From the NCBI RefSeq assembly GCF_030704535.1, contig NC_081813.1, forward strand, positions 13,199,501 to 13,263,500: a stretch of 64,000 nt of DNA, in the 5' to 3' direction. Positions 1 through 10,400 of the stretch are shown piece after piece. A model generated the notes under the pieces. That model did not search any database. It was given only the letters and a program-made list of their open reading frames with translations, and was not told the DNA's origin. Position 1 is the stretch's first letter, and each line of letters opens with the position of its first letter. The translations under genes were made by a program, and so were the position numbers. This DNA is from Vitis vinifera (lineage: Eukaryota; Streptophyta; Magnoliopsida; Vitales; Vitaceae).

Positions 1-1440
1 CCTAAAAGAACGTCAAGGACAAACAATCAATATAAGCAATGATTTTGGATACAGTAGATAAAGAAATAAGCATACATCCAAACAAAATAAATAAACTAAA
101 TTAGGTCGGCTTTAACAAACAAAACAATAAGAAATAGATCCACGAACCTAGGAATCTAAAGCTCTGGATCAAATGATCAAAAGGGTGGAGCAGAGTTGGA
201 ACCACCATGAGAAATCATTCAAGCAGTAAGGGACGAGAGTTGCACCTCAAGACTCTAAAAGCGGGTATCCATATGCTTTGTGAGCTTGGGGTGGCGTGCG
301 TCCATACGAGTCTCAAACTAGCAATGACAAGAATCCAACATATCCATCTGGATGTGAAGCTGATAAAGAGAACCAACCATTAGTTGGATCCCAAAACCAT
401 CAATGGGTGTAGGAGGGGTCGTGAGGCAAGATATAGATCGGGAGGAACTAACACCCCTATGGCAAACTGACAATGACAAGATAAACGTATTTTTCATTAA
501 AAAAATATATTTCCTTTACAAAAATTGTATTAATTTCCTTTATCCCAAAAAAGCACTGGAAATTAATCCCGAAGAATCTACTTCTCACCTAACATAACAA
601 AAGAATATCACCATTGATTATTTATCTAAAATTTATAAATTAGACAGTCTTCATAATTCCCTATGCTGATATGATTACCACTAATATTATTTTCAACTTC
701 TTAACCAATAAAAATTGAATTAGTGAATTTCCAAATCTCTTATTAAAGTTGTGCTCCTTTCCAGAACCTATTCCTAAGAATTTACTTCTTTTATCTATTT
801 AAAAATAAATTAAATCTTTTATAAAAAAAATGATATTATTATTTATTAATATTATTATTATTATTATTTTTACTTTTAAGTACTATTCAAGAGCATTACA
901 CAAATATAATTAAATTGTTATTATTATTTTATTTTCTATGTCAACTTATATTTCGTTTTCTTCCATGTGTCATTTTAATCCACCTATGAATATATTTAGG
1001 GTTGCTCTTGCACCATCGCTTCCACACATTGCATGATATCCAAAGCCCCCACACCATACATGATACAACCATCCATTATTATTGTTATTATTTTCAATTC
1101 CCTATAGCACCCTAACCTATTACTCCAAGCCATGTACTGTATAATACTCCACCACTCTAACTACTCTTCCTGCAAGATAGCCTTTGGGCTTTTTTTTTTA
1201 TATTTTATTTCCCTCCAAATTGCCGTTCCACCCACAGACATATATATTCACACTTATAGAAATCACGCAACTTTTATTTATTATTATTTTTACATCCTAT
1301 AATATGTACATTTTTCCCTCTTATTTAAGATCTATGGTTTATTTTTTATTTCTTTCATTTATTTTTAATTTCATTGTTGAGATTTATTCATTTGAATATT
1401 TAGAATTTCACTACTTCCATCAATAATTCAAACTACTTCC
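1..1440 (-). mobile_element. Degenerate gypsy LTR remnant, reverse orientation
   Basis: No gene is visible here. Stretches between about 580 and 1440 resemble, in the same order, the reverse-oriented gypsy LTRs at 52559-54808 and 55375-57668. Shared parts are the 'ctcacctaacataa' block, the 'aatattattttcaacttctt' block, a TTA-rich tract and a run like 'gatctattcat' followed by 'catcaat'. Positions 1-450 do not match closely and may be the outer part of a diverged LTR. The short open frames at 403-597 and 1184-1426 have no recognisable domain and lie in this repeat, so I do not call them genes. The homology stops near 1440, where an 18-bp tandem duplication (actacttccatcaataat) leads into a different repeat. 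Confidence 0.45.
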
Positions 1441-1448
1441 ATCAATAA

Positions 1449-2340
1449 TATTATACAAAAGTGAAACTGAGATAAACAAAAGTTATAGCACAAGGTTTTC
1501 TGAGCATACCTCACATCAATTCCAGTAATGATTCAATCACATAATTGATAATTCCCAAAGGATTTGATGTATACTTTATGATATTGTGACAATATATTTT
1601 CATAAATATGTTAAAATCCTTGAATGATTTAAAAATGCATGAAGTAACCAATTCCTTGAAGAGTTAAAATGTTTGAATCAAATAATTATTTGAATTTAAA
1701 ATGCATGAAGCAACCAATTCCTTGAATGATTAAAATGTTTGAAGCAATTATTGAAAAATCTGATATCACATTCTAGATTAAATCATGATGATAATCTACT
1801 TAATCAAATTATGTCATTGTATAGATTAAATCAGAGGTTTTTTATTGTTGCAATCTCATTGAAACTTCTTAAGAGTTCATCAGAATGGTTAATTATCTAA
1901 CAAAATAATTTAGAATGAATGATCTTGAAAAACCAAAATTTTGTGTTGACTTGTAGATTGAGTGTTTTTAATTGGCTTGTTAGTCTATCAATTGACATAT
2001 ATGGAGAAAATCTTGAAGTTTTTTCATATGGATAAATCTTACACATTTAACTCCTTCTGGTTGTTTGTTTACTTGAAGTAAACAAAGATCATCTAAAAGA
2101 AGAAATAAAGAACTACTTGGTCTAAAAATACCATATCTTAGTACAATTAATGGATTGATGTATCTTGCAAATTGTATGTGATCAAATGTAGAAATCTCTA
2201 TCAAATTGTAAGTAAGATACACTTTTGCACTAACTCAAAAATAATGGAAAGAGATGAAACTTGTACTATGATATCTTTATTAAACAACTTATATGAGTTT
2301 ATTTTATTTGAAAGAATCGGAATCTTAGTTGCTTTGATAT
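1449..2340 (+). pseudogene. Copia RT/RNase H remnant, copy A
   Basis: Plus-strand translation with several stops and frame changes recovers the end of a Ty1/copia reverse transcriptase and the start of RNase H. Traces include a KIPYLSTINGLMYLAN-like string near 2128-2175 (the family usually has PYLSAIGALMYLAN) and VRYTFALTQK near 2210-2240. The non-coding part at 1449-1840 recurs at 2989. An internal near-75-bp tandem duplication lies at about 1631-1757, built on 'aaccaattccttgaa'. No start, gag or integrase is visible. It is a dead retrotransposon fragment. Confidence 0.6.
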
Positions 2341-2988
2341 ACGGATGTTAGATTACATTTCATTGGAATTTAAAAAACTATATCAAATTTTAAAATTATT
2401 TGCATCACTTTAATTTTCTTAAAGAAATCTTTACTTTATAAACATGTTTAACTATATTTAATTTCAATATTTTTACTCATATATATGGTAAATTCCTTAA
2501 TAATTTTGAACACTTTTTTTAATGACAAATGTATCATAATCATAAAACATTATTAGTTTCCCTTGTAAATACACAAATTAGACAAATAGTCTTAGAAGAG
2601 GAACAACTTGAAAAGTAACTCTTAAAGAGGTATATGTACCTAAAAAGTAAAGAGATCTCTATCAGTCATGTAAATATTGAGAGAAAGATACAATAAAATA
2701 ATGTTGTCATAGACAATATATCTTCTTCGTAGATGAAAGGAATGGTGAAGATTTCAAATCATGAATTGTGGAAGTACATTGATATAGAAATAATTGGCAA
2801 AATATGGAAAGAAGCAATTAAGGGAAAAACTAAATTTGTCAATAAAAGTATTACTACCTAAAGTCTGATTCTTAAAAATATAAGCTTAATTGGATACAAA
2901 TGGACTTGAAGTTTAATATCTAAAGATATAAAGTCTATTGGATATAAATGATGCTTGAAGTCATAAAAACCATTTGATGCCAATGAGT
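2341..2988. other. AT-rich spacer, no gene seen
   Basis: Lies between two copies of a duplicated copia segment. It is rich in short A/T runs, all frames are closed by frequent stops, and I recognise no domain, RNA or element boundary. It may be decayed internal sequence of the same retroelement. Confidence 0.5.
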
Positions 2989-3700
2989 TATTATACAAAA
3001 GTGAAACTGAGATAAACAAAAGTTATAACATAAGGTTTTCTGAGCATACCTCACATCAATTCTAGTAATGATTTAATCATATAATTGGTAATTCCCAAAG
3101 GATTTGATATATACTTTATGATATCATGACAATATATTTTCATAAATATGTTAAAATCCTTAAAGGATTTAAAAATGGTTGAAGCAACCAATTCCTTGAA
3201 GAGTTCAAATCTTTGAAGCAAACAATCATTTGAATTGCATCAAGCAACCAATTCCCTGAAGGATTAAAATGTTTGAAGCAATGATTGAAAAATCTGATAT
3301 CACATTCCAAATCAAGTCATGATGATCATCTATTTAATCAAATTATGTCACTGTATGGATTAAACAGGAGGTTTCTGATTATAATTGCAATCTCATTGGA
3401 ACTCCTTAAGAGTTTATAAGAATAGTTATTTATCTAACAAAATAATTTAGCATGAATGATCTTGAAAAACCAAAATTTGTGTTGACCTATAGATTAAGTG
3501 TTTTTAAGTGGCTTGTTAGTCTATCAATTGACATATATGGATAAAGTCTTGAAGTTCTTTCTTATGGATAAATCATATGCATTTAACTCCCTTATGGTTA
3601 TTTATTTACTTGAAGTAACCAAGATAAGTTTCATTTAAAAGAAGAAATAAAGAATTGCTTGGTCTAAAAATACCATATCTTAGTGCAATTACAACATACA
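2989..3700 (+). pseudogene. Copia remnant, copy B (direct repeat of copy A)
   Basis: Repeats copy A about 1.54 kb downstream, starting at the shared string 'tattatacaaaagtgaaact'. It ends abruptly inside the reverse-transcriptase segment near 3690 (the PYLS-like motif), where it meets an (AT)n tract. Differences from copy A are scattered substitutions and small indels, so the duplication is old. No open frame survives. Confidence 0.55.
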
Positions 3701-3706
3701 TCACAT

Positions 3707-3708
<2 letters not shown>

Positions 3709-3746
<38 letters not shown>
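3709..3746. repeat. (AT)n microsatellite
   Basis: About 19 uninterrupted AT units at the junction between copia copy B and the Harbinger relic. Confidence 0.9.
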
Positions 3747-3747
<1 letters not shown>

Positions 3748-3899
3748 TAACTAAAGGATTAACAAATATTTAGAATTGACATGGATATAATTTGCCCTCA
3801 TCACTTGAGAAATTTGATCTGTACAAGTTGATATAGCTATTGCAGTCTCATGATAAATTAATTTAATGGCTTGTGTTATTTATTGCCTCTTCTTCCCCT

Positions 3900-4495
3900 T
3901 GAAATAAAAGGTCTTCTACCTCAAAATCGCTTAACAATTGATTATTTTGTGTTGATAGAGGATTCCAATTATGAAGGATATAACATGCAATAACAATGAA
4001 TGATTGTCTACTTAATTGGCTTATAACAAGTTATCATCCTTAAGATTGGAAACGGTCTTTAAAACACCAAAGCATCCTTCAATAATATTATGAAAGGATG
4101 AATGTCTATAATTAAAAAATTTTTTATACCTCATAGATTGATTACATCTACCCCGATATTCTTGTAAATGATATCATTCACCTCAATATGGTGGTAGAAA
4201 TCCAAATGTACAAGGATAACTAGAATCAATTAAATAGTATTTTTCCTCACTAGGCTAAGGAAAATGGACTTTTGGTCTAGTTAATAATGCATCCAAAAGG
4301 TATGAACATCATTCATTGTTTCTTTCCAACTAGCATAAAAAAAAAAAAGTGAATATCATGTCAAAATCACATGTGCATATAACATTTTGTGTTATAATTG
4401 TTTTTTCACCCTTGAAACTACTATTTGTTAGTTGGAAAGCTAGAATTCATGCACTAATATAGGTGTCATCAATTGCACTAATATAGTCCTACAAC
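3900..4495 (-). pseudogene. PIF/Harbinger transposase relic (DDE_Tnp_4 type)
   Basis: Minus-strand translation across stops gives, in order, an AIDDTYISA-like motif (about 4476-4450), a region like TQNV..CDFDM (about 4370), KYYLIDSSYP (about 4245-4215), a CxF-type block with PPY*GE and RGRCNQ (about 4190-4140), and IIEGCFGVLK (about 4085-4057). These are the conserved blocks of PIF/Harbinger transposases, and all three acidic positions of the DDE triad can be seen (the D of the DDT, the D of LIDSS and the E of IIEGCFG). Several in-frame stops and an A-run near 4330 show it is dead. Terminal inverted repeats and a 3-bp target duplication were not found. Confidence 0.72.
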
Positions 4496-4535
4496 AAAAA
4501 AAATATTTATAATTATTAAGGAAAGAAAACAATTA

Positions 4536-5490
4536 AAAGGGAAGTTTTTTATTGTTTCAATCTTATTGGAACTCCTTAACAATTCAAAAGAATGGTTATC
4601 TAACAAAAGAATTTTGAATGAAAGATCTTGGAAAACCAAAATTTTGTCCTGACTTGCAAATCAAGTATTTTAAGTGGCTTGTTAATCTACTAGTTGACAT
4701 ATACGGAGAAAGCCTTGAAGTGCTTTCATATGGATAAATCAGACCTGTCTAACTCCTCTATGGTCATTTATTCACTTTAAGTAAACAAATATAGGTTTCA
4801 TCTCAAAGAAAAAAATGAAGAATTACTTGGTCCAAAAGTATCATATCTCAATGTGATTAATGGAGATATATCTTAAAAATCATGCATGATTAAATATAAA
4901 ATGCTCTATCAAATTGCAAGCAAGATACAATTTTGCATTAACTTGAAGATAATGGAATGAGATCAAACATGTATTATGATATCTTTATAATTGAACAACT
5001 GACATGAGTTTATTTTCTTCGAAAGGATTAGAATATTAGTTTATTTGATATGTGGATGTTGACTATCTTTCAAATCCCCATCAAACTTGATCTCAAATGG
5101 GATAAGCCTTTACCTATGGTGATACAAAGATATCATGGAGATTAATTAAGCGAATAATGATAGTCATCTCTTCAAATCATTCAAATATACTCACAATTCA
5201 TGAAGTAAGTCATAAATATATATATGGGTAAGATTAGTGATCCAACATATTTGAGAAGTCATGTGGACTATCCTCCATAAAAAATAATTTGACTAAGTTA
5301 CATGAAGATATTTTTATTTGCATTATATGAATTAAAGAAGATTTAGTCATGAGATAATTTAGCAGATCTATTCACAAAAGTGTTTCAACTACATTGGAAT
5401 TAAAATACAACATTGGAATATGGTGATTAAGAGATTTACAATTGAAGTAATGAAAAAAACATAATCTTGTCTACATGAGAGGGAGAATAT
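4536..5490 (+). pseudogene. Copia RT/RNase H remnant, copy C
   Basis: Third copy of the same copia segment, extending further 3'. After the RT part (4540-5060) it gives RNase H-like translation: a VDYLSNPH-like string near 5090 (family: ADAGYLSDPH), SWR near 5135 and a SSNHSE-like string near 5170. The polypurine stretch 'gagagggagaatattgat' follows near 5477, the usual sequence before a copia 3' LTR. Many stops break it. Confidence 0.6.
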
Positions 5491-5830
5491 TGATATTGAT
5501 ATAGCATACTCTTTTTTCCTTCATCCAGCTTTTGTCCCATAGGGGTTTACTAACAATGTTTTTAACAATGCAATTCTAATGATCAAATCATTTAAGGAAT
5601 ATCGCATTCTTTATCCTTTACAAGGGTTTTTCTCATTAGGGTTTTCCTAATAAAGTTTGAATATGACATATTCTTATGATTATTAAAGAAGTGTTATGAA
5701 TAATGAAGTTTATTACAAAAGTTTGTTAGGATATGAAAACTTGTGCATTATCATTTGATTTCTAGTATAGATGATTATCTTAAATATTGTTATAAATCTC
5801 CTCTTAACTTTCAATTTCTTCTTCTTCTTT
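5488..5830 (+). repeat. Probable copia 3' LTR remnant
   Basis: It begins just after the polypurine tract of copy C. The text resembles copia LTR ends of this type (tttttccttcatccagcttt, then ttttgtcccat). The 3' boundary is not defined and no matching 5' LTR was found in the window. Confidence 0.4.
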
Positions 5831-6510
5831 TTTTCAACACACCTAATATATTTTGACTATTTTTTAGTATTTTATTCAGAGGTAAATTGATTAATTGTAA
5901 AGAAAAAAGTGAGAGCGAATCATTTTGCTACCATCTTGAAATTTCTATTTAATAAATAGGAGATTATTCAATTGCTTGTAGTCTCAATTAATTTAAATTG
6001 ATATTAATAATAAATTCAATGATAAAATAATTGAAGATTAATTTTATTTTATTTTAACTATTAGTTTTGTTATTATTTGATTTGTATTTAAATACTTAAT
6101 GATTTTTTTTACATATTAATTTCAAATTGACGCCTAGTTTTATTGATATTACAACCAATTTTATAGATATTTCAACTTAATAAACGCATATAATAAACAA
6201 ATGATAAAATTGAGATTAATTTGGAAGATGGACAAAATTTCAATTTTTATTTTCTTTAATACTAATTTCAGCATACATGTAACTATACAAAATTTTGCAA
6301 AACTGTTCTCAAATTTATCTTATTAAAAATATTCTTGAAGAGAAAATTCCAAAAAATACTCTTTAAAATCTTCACAAAACCAAATATATCCTTAAGTTAT
6401 TTGAAGTATAAGTAGTAGCTTTTTTACTATTAAGAAAATTTTTCAATAAAGTTATGAGTATAATTTCTAGCCAGTTATTTTTTTTTTAATCATTAAGAAA
6501 TTTACAAAAA
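5831..6510. other. AT-rich intergenic DNA, no gene seen
   Basis: Poly-A/T tracts and short stop-rich frames only. No motif, RNA gene or element end was recognised. Confidence 0.5.
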
Positions 6511-6514
6511 AGTT

Positions 6515-6690
6515 TCGAACATAAAAGGCAATTTTCTGGATGCCTCGTATGCACACAATAAAACCTTTTTTTTTTCAACCAATGCATGGAATTCTACAAG
6601 AGACCAAATTGAAGTCCTTCGTTCACTTGTATGATAGTTGTATCATTCATCCTCTGGCCTTATCCTTTTGACTTATGGGAAGACTATTAT
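6515..6690 (+). repeat. Direct repeat flanking the 7.2-13.7 kb copia element (left copy)
   Basis: A block containing 'aatgcatggaattctaca' and 'ccaaattgaagtcctt' recurs at about 13732-13890, just past the copia 3' LTR. It is not an LTR and is separated from the 5' LTR by about 480 bp. So it is a separate older duplication whose right copy lies next to the copia insertion. Confidence 0.65.
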
Positions 6691-7167
6691 TGATATTAAA
6701 TCTTTTTTTTTTTTAGATGCATTGAGAGTGAAGGTGTGTTTTCACTTTTAAATTTTGGGTTATTTAATTAAAAAGGGCAAGATTATCTTTAAAGAAGAAA
6801 TAACAATTTTGTGTTTCATTTAAAAAACGTTTTTTTTTTAGTTTTCATTTTATATTTTTTATTTTTGTGAAAATAGATTAATTTATTTATTTTTATTTTC
6901 TTAAAAATTCAGATGATTTAAAAAAAATGAAAATAATTTTTAGAAAATGAAATTTGTAAAATATGTTTGGATATAACTTTTGCTAATGTAAGTAATGATG
7001 AAAAGAAATATAATACACATGTGTTATGAGACAAATTTTGATGTTTCTTTTTTTTCTTTTTCTTTTTTTAACTCAATTTTCTAGAAAATAAAAATAAACA
7101 AAAACTATCCTAACATATTTTTTAACCTAATTTTTATTTTTAAATAAAAATACAAAACATTTTTTAA

Positions 7168-7364
7168 TGTTAGAGTAACAACCAAATATGGTTTGTTTTA
7201 TTTGTATCTATCTTATTATTGTAACTATCATCCTTTAATCATGTAAGTAGTTAGCTGATTTTATGTTATTTCAAACTCTGTAATTCAGCTATATAAAGCT
7301 ACTCTTGTATTCATTATTAACACAGCAATATAATACAAACATTCATTCTCATATTATCTTTACA
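7168..7364 (+). repeat. Copia 5' LTR
   Basis: Starts TG, ends CA. It holds a TATA-like 'ctatataaagc' near 7290, expected to drive element transcription. It matches 13527-13725. Confidence 0.92.
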
Positions 7365-7378
7365 TGGTATTAGAGCCC
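7365..7378 (+). other. Primer-binding site (initiator tRNA-Met type)
   Basis: TGGTATTAGAGCCC directly follows the 5' LTR. It differs by one base from the usual plant TGGTATCAGAGC, complementary to the 3' end of initiator tRNA-Met, which primes reverse transcription. Confidence 0.85.
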
Positions 7379-7401
7379 TCATTCTAATTTTTTGATCAAT
7401 C

Positions 7402-10400
7402 ATGACTTCTTCTCAAATGATCCCTTCAAATTCAATCTCTTTTTCTGCTCACCATACCTTCTCTGTCAAGCTTACTCCAAGAAATTATCTTGCTTGGAAA
7501 ACTCAATTTAATCCTCTTCTTAATTACCAAAATCTGACTGGGTTTGTTAATGGTTCAACTGTTGCTCCATCGAAAACAATTAAAGATTCTTCTACTCCTC
7601 CTGTTGAGATTCCAAATCCAGAATATGAAACATGGTATAAAAAGGATCAGATGCTTCATTCCTGGATCTTTTCTTCTCTTTCAGAAGAGATATTTCCTTA
7701 TGTTATTGGGTTATCTTCATCTTATGAAGTATGGCAAGCTCTCTCTCAAGCTTTTGGTCCAGTTCCTCAAAACCGACAGCTGCAATTGCTCATTGAACTC
7801 CAAGAATTGAAGAAAAACGATCTCTCTATCTTAGCATATTTGCAACGTGCTAAAGCTCTAGCTAATGAGCTAAATGCAACAGGTCGTCCTCTTGTCCCAT
7901 CAAAATTTAATGCAATAATTTATCACAATATTGGCAGTGACTATCATGCCATTATCACTACCTTAAATATTCGTTCTGAACCAGTGTCATTTCATGAACT
8001 CTGATTCATTCCCAATTGGTGTACCAGCTGATTCATGTCCTCTCAGTGGTCCCGGTAATGGAATCACATTTGATTTCGTGCCCAGCTAGTGTATGCCTTG
8101 TTGATTGGTGCTCAATCAACTAGTGTACCTTGATTTCGGTCCTCAGACGGGAGTAATCAACAAAATTTATAACTTATTACACCATGTACTAGGATAGCCT
8201 CAACTAGCATAGCATAGTGGCTATAGGATCGTTCACGGGGATGGGTTTTCACTTTACAATTGATATTAGTTCAAAGCTGAATTGATACTTTTTCATTTCA
8301 AGGTTAGCTCTAAAAGAAAACATAAAGATGTTTGAAAAGGTTGGTTTTTAAGTGAAACCAAAAATAAAGTAATGGGAATTACTTACTAAGAAAAGCGTTT
8401 CTTGGAGTTTTAGGATCACTGGGGTCAGGCTCCTCATGCAAAAACAGAGCTCCGGTCACTTGAATCTTTTCCTCGCGTTGGGGATTTAACATATAGTTAT
8501 TTCCCGAACCGGTGTGGTATAGATGTTTCCCCTTAATGGGTTCAAACACTAATTCCCTGTCACTGAATCATCTTGCAATGGTTCATACCTCTCACCTAGT
8601 ATTGGCCATTCAAGGTGATCCTTAACCTTGGATTACCCGTCAAAAGCTGGCAAGAGATAACTAATGGATGTCTCCTTATAGTCCAAAAGCTTACCAAGTG
8701 TTGGCTATTCTAGAAAATCCTACCTTCAAGTCACCTCCCAAAGGCTCGCAAGAGGTAAACTAGTGCATCTCAATGGACGGAGATCACTTGCCTTACCAAG
8801 TGTTGGCCCAGGTGATTTCAAGGCGTTTTAAGTTAAGTAAAAAGATAGAAAACATTAACGAGTTACACTTTCTCTTCATTAAAAGCTGAAACAACAAAAC
8901 TTCCAATTTTTGCATTTGGCAACTTACCCGGCTTTCTTCACTCCAAGAGACAAAAAGCCTAGCCACTCATCCTCTGAGGAAACATCCTCAGAGTTTGATT
9001 TTCTAGAAATAAAAATAACGAGAAAACAAAAATATGAAGGAAAAGCAGAGCAAGTGCTCTGTAGAATATATTTCTTACTATGATCCTCCTCTCGTCGGAT
9101 TACATATATCGGATCTGTCATCTCTTCTTTACATTGGTTCAAAGATATATATATATATAGAGAAGATATTTTCTAAGAAATATCCCAATAATATCTTTGA
9201 TTGATTACAAGGAGAAAATAGAAATTTACACAAAATATCTTGAGAAAAAATCTAACTTAGTCGATGGCAAATATCTGAGTTTACACAGGTGGATTTCGCA
9301 ACATGGTTCGTAGCTGCGAAGATGGAGTTTCAACTTATGAAGTGGCACACGTGTGCTTGGAGGTGGTTTCACAACTGCGAAACACCTTGCGAAATTTCGC
9401 AAGTGGATTTCATTTCGCAGCTCATTTTGTAGCTGCGAAATTTTCGCACAACTTGATGCAATTGTCTTCAAACGACCATAACTTCTTCGTTTCAACTCCA
9501 ATTGGTGTACCATTTAAAGCGTTGGACTCCTGACTTACCAAGCTTCGAAACAACCTATAGTATGCATGAAATGGACTCCAGGAAGTACTCGAAATATGTC
9601 CAACAGTTTCTGTCCTCTTGAATTCTTCATGTTAGATTCCTCTGTTTTTCCTCCTTGCATTCTTGATTGGGTTTGGTAAAGAACTACGAAGCTCCAAAGC
9701 TTGGATTCTTCATGCAAATGAGCTTCCATTTGCTTTTCCATGGATTATATAAAGCTCTCCCTCATCTTAGATTGCTTTGGTGATCAAAAAGCTATCAGAA
9801 ACACCAAAACTTAACACAATTTGATTAGAAATGATTGCAAGGGTCCTTAACATGCCAATTGAGTTAAAAGGTAATAAATACTACTCAAAATTGTTTAAAA
9901 GAGTTAATTAAAAGCTATAAAATAGCACTTTTTGAGTAGTAATCAAACTCCTTGGTCAACTTATTGCTCATGAAATTTTACTTAAGAGCTCTACTGATCT
10001 TCCTCAAGCAAACATGGTGACTTGTTAGTCTAATTCTGCTCCATTTCTTCCCACTCCATCTCAAAATAATAATCACAAGAAATCTTCAAATTGGAATGGA
10101 AATCAACCCTGTGGTCCTTGCCAAATTTGTGGCTATAGAAACCATACTGCTGATCGTTATCGTTGTCGATATTCTTGTTACAACTCTCACAACCAAAATG
10201 CAACTCCTCATGCTAATTACTCTTCGACTGGTCATTCTCAAAATAATTGTGCAAGTTCTCAAGTTCCTATTGCCAACTACACTCATGGAGGTTCCACTAT
10301 GCCGTGGTATCTTGACATAGCAGCGAACTATCACATCACCCCTAATTTAGCCAATCTCAGCATTGCTCATGACTATAACGGACATGACCAGCTCCATGTT

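Noticed and set aside
403..597. 64-codon open frame with ATG
   Set aside because: Lies in a degraded LTR remnant, has a low-complexity Lys/Ile/Phe second half and no domain.
1184..1426. 80-codon Phe/Ile-rich frame that looks like a membrane protein
   Set aside because: It is the translation of a T-rich LTR remnant; hydrophobicity follows from base composition.
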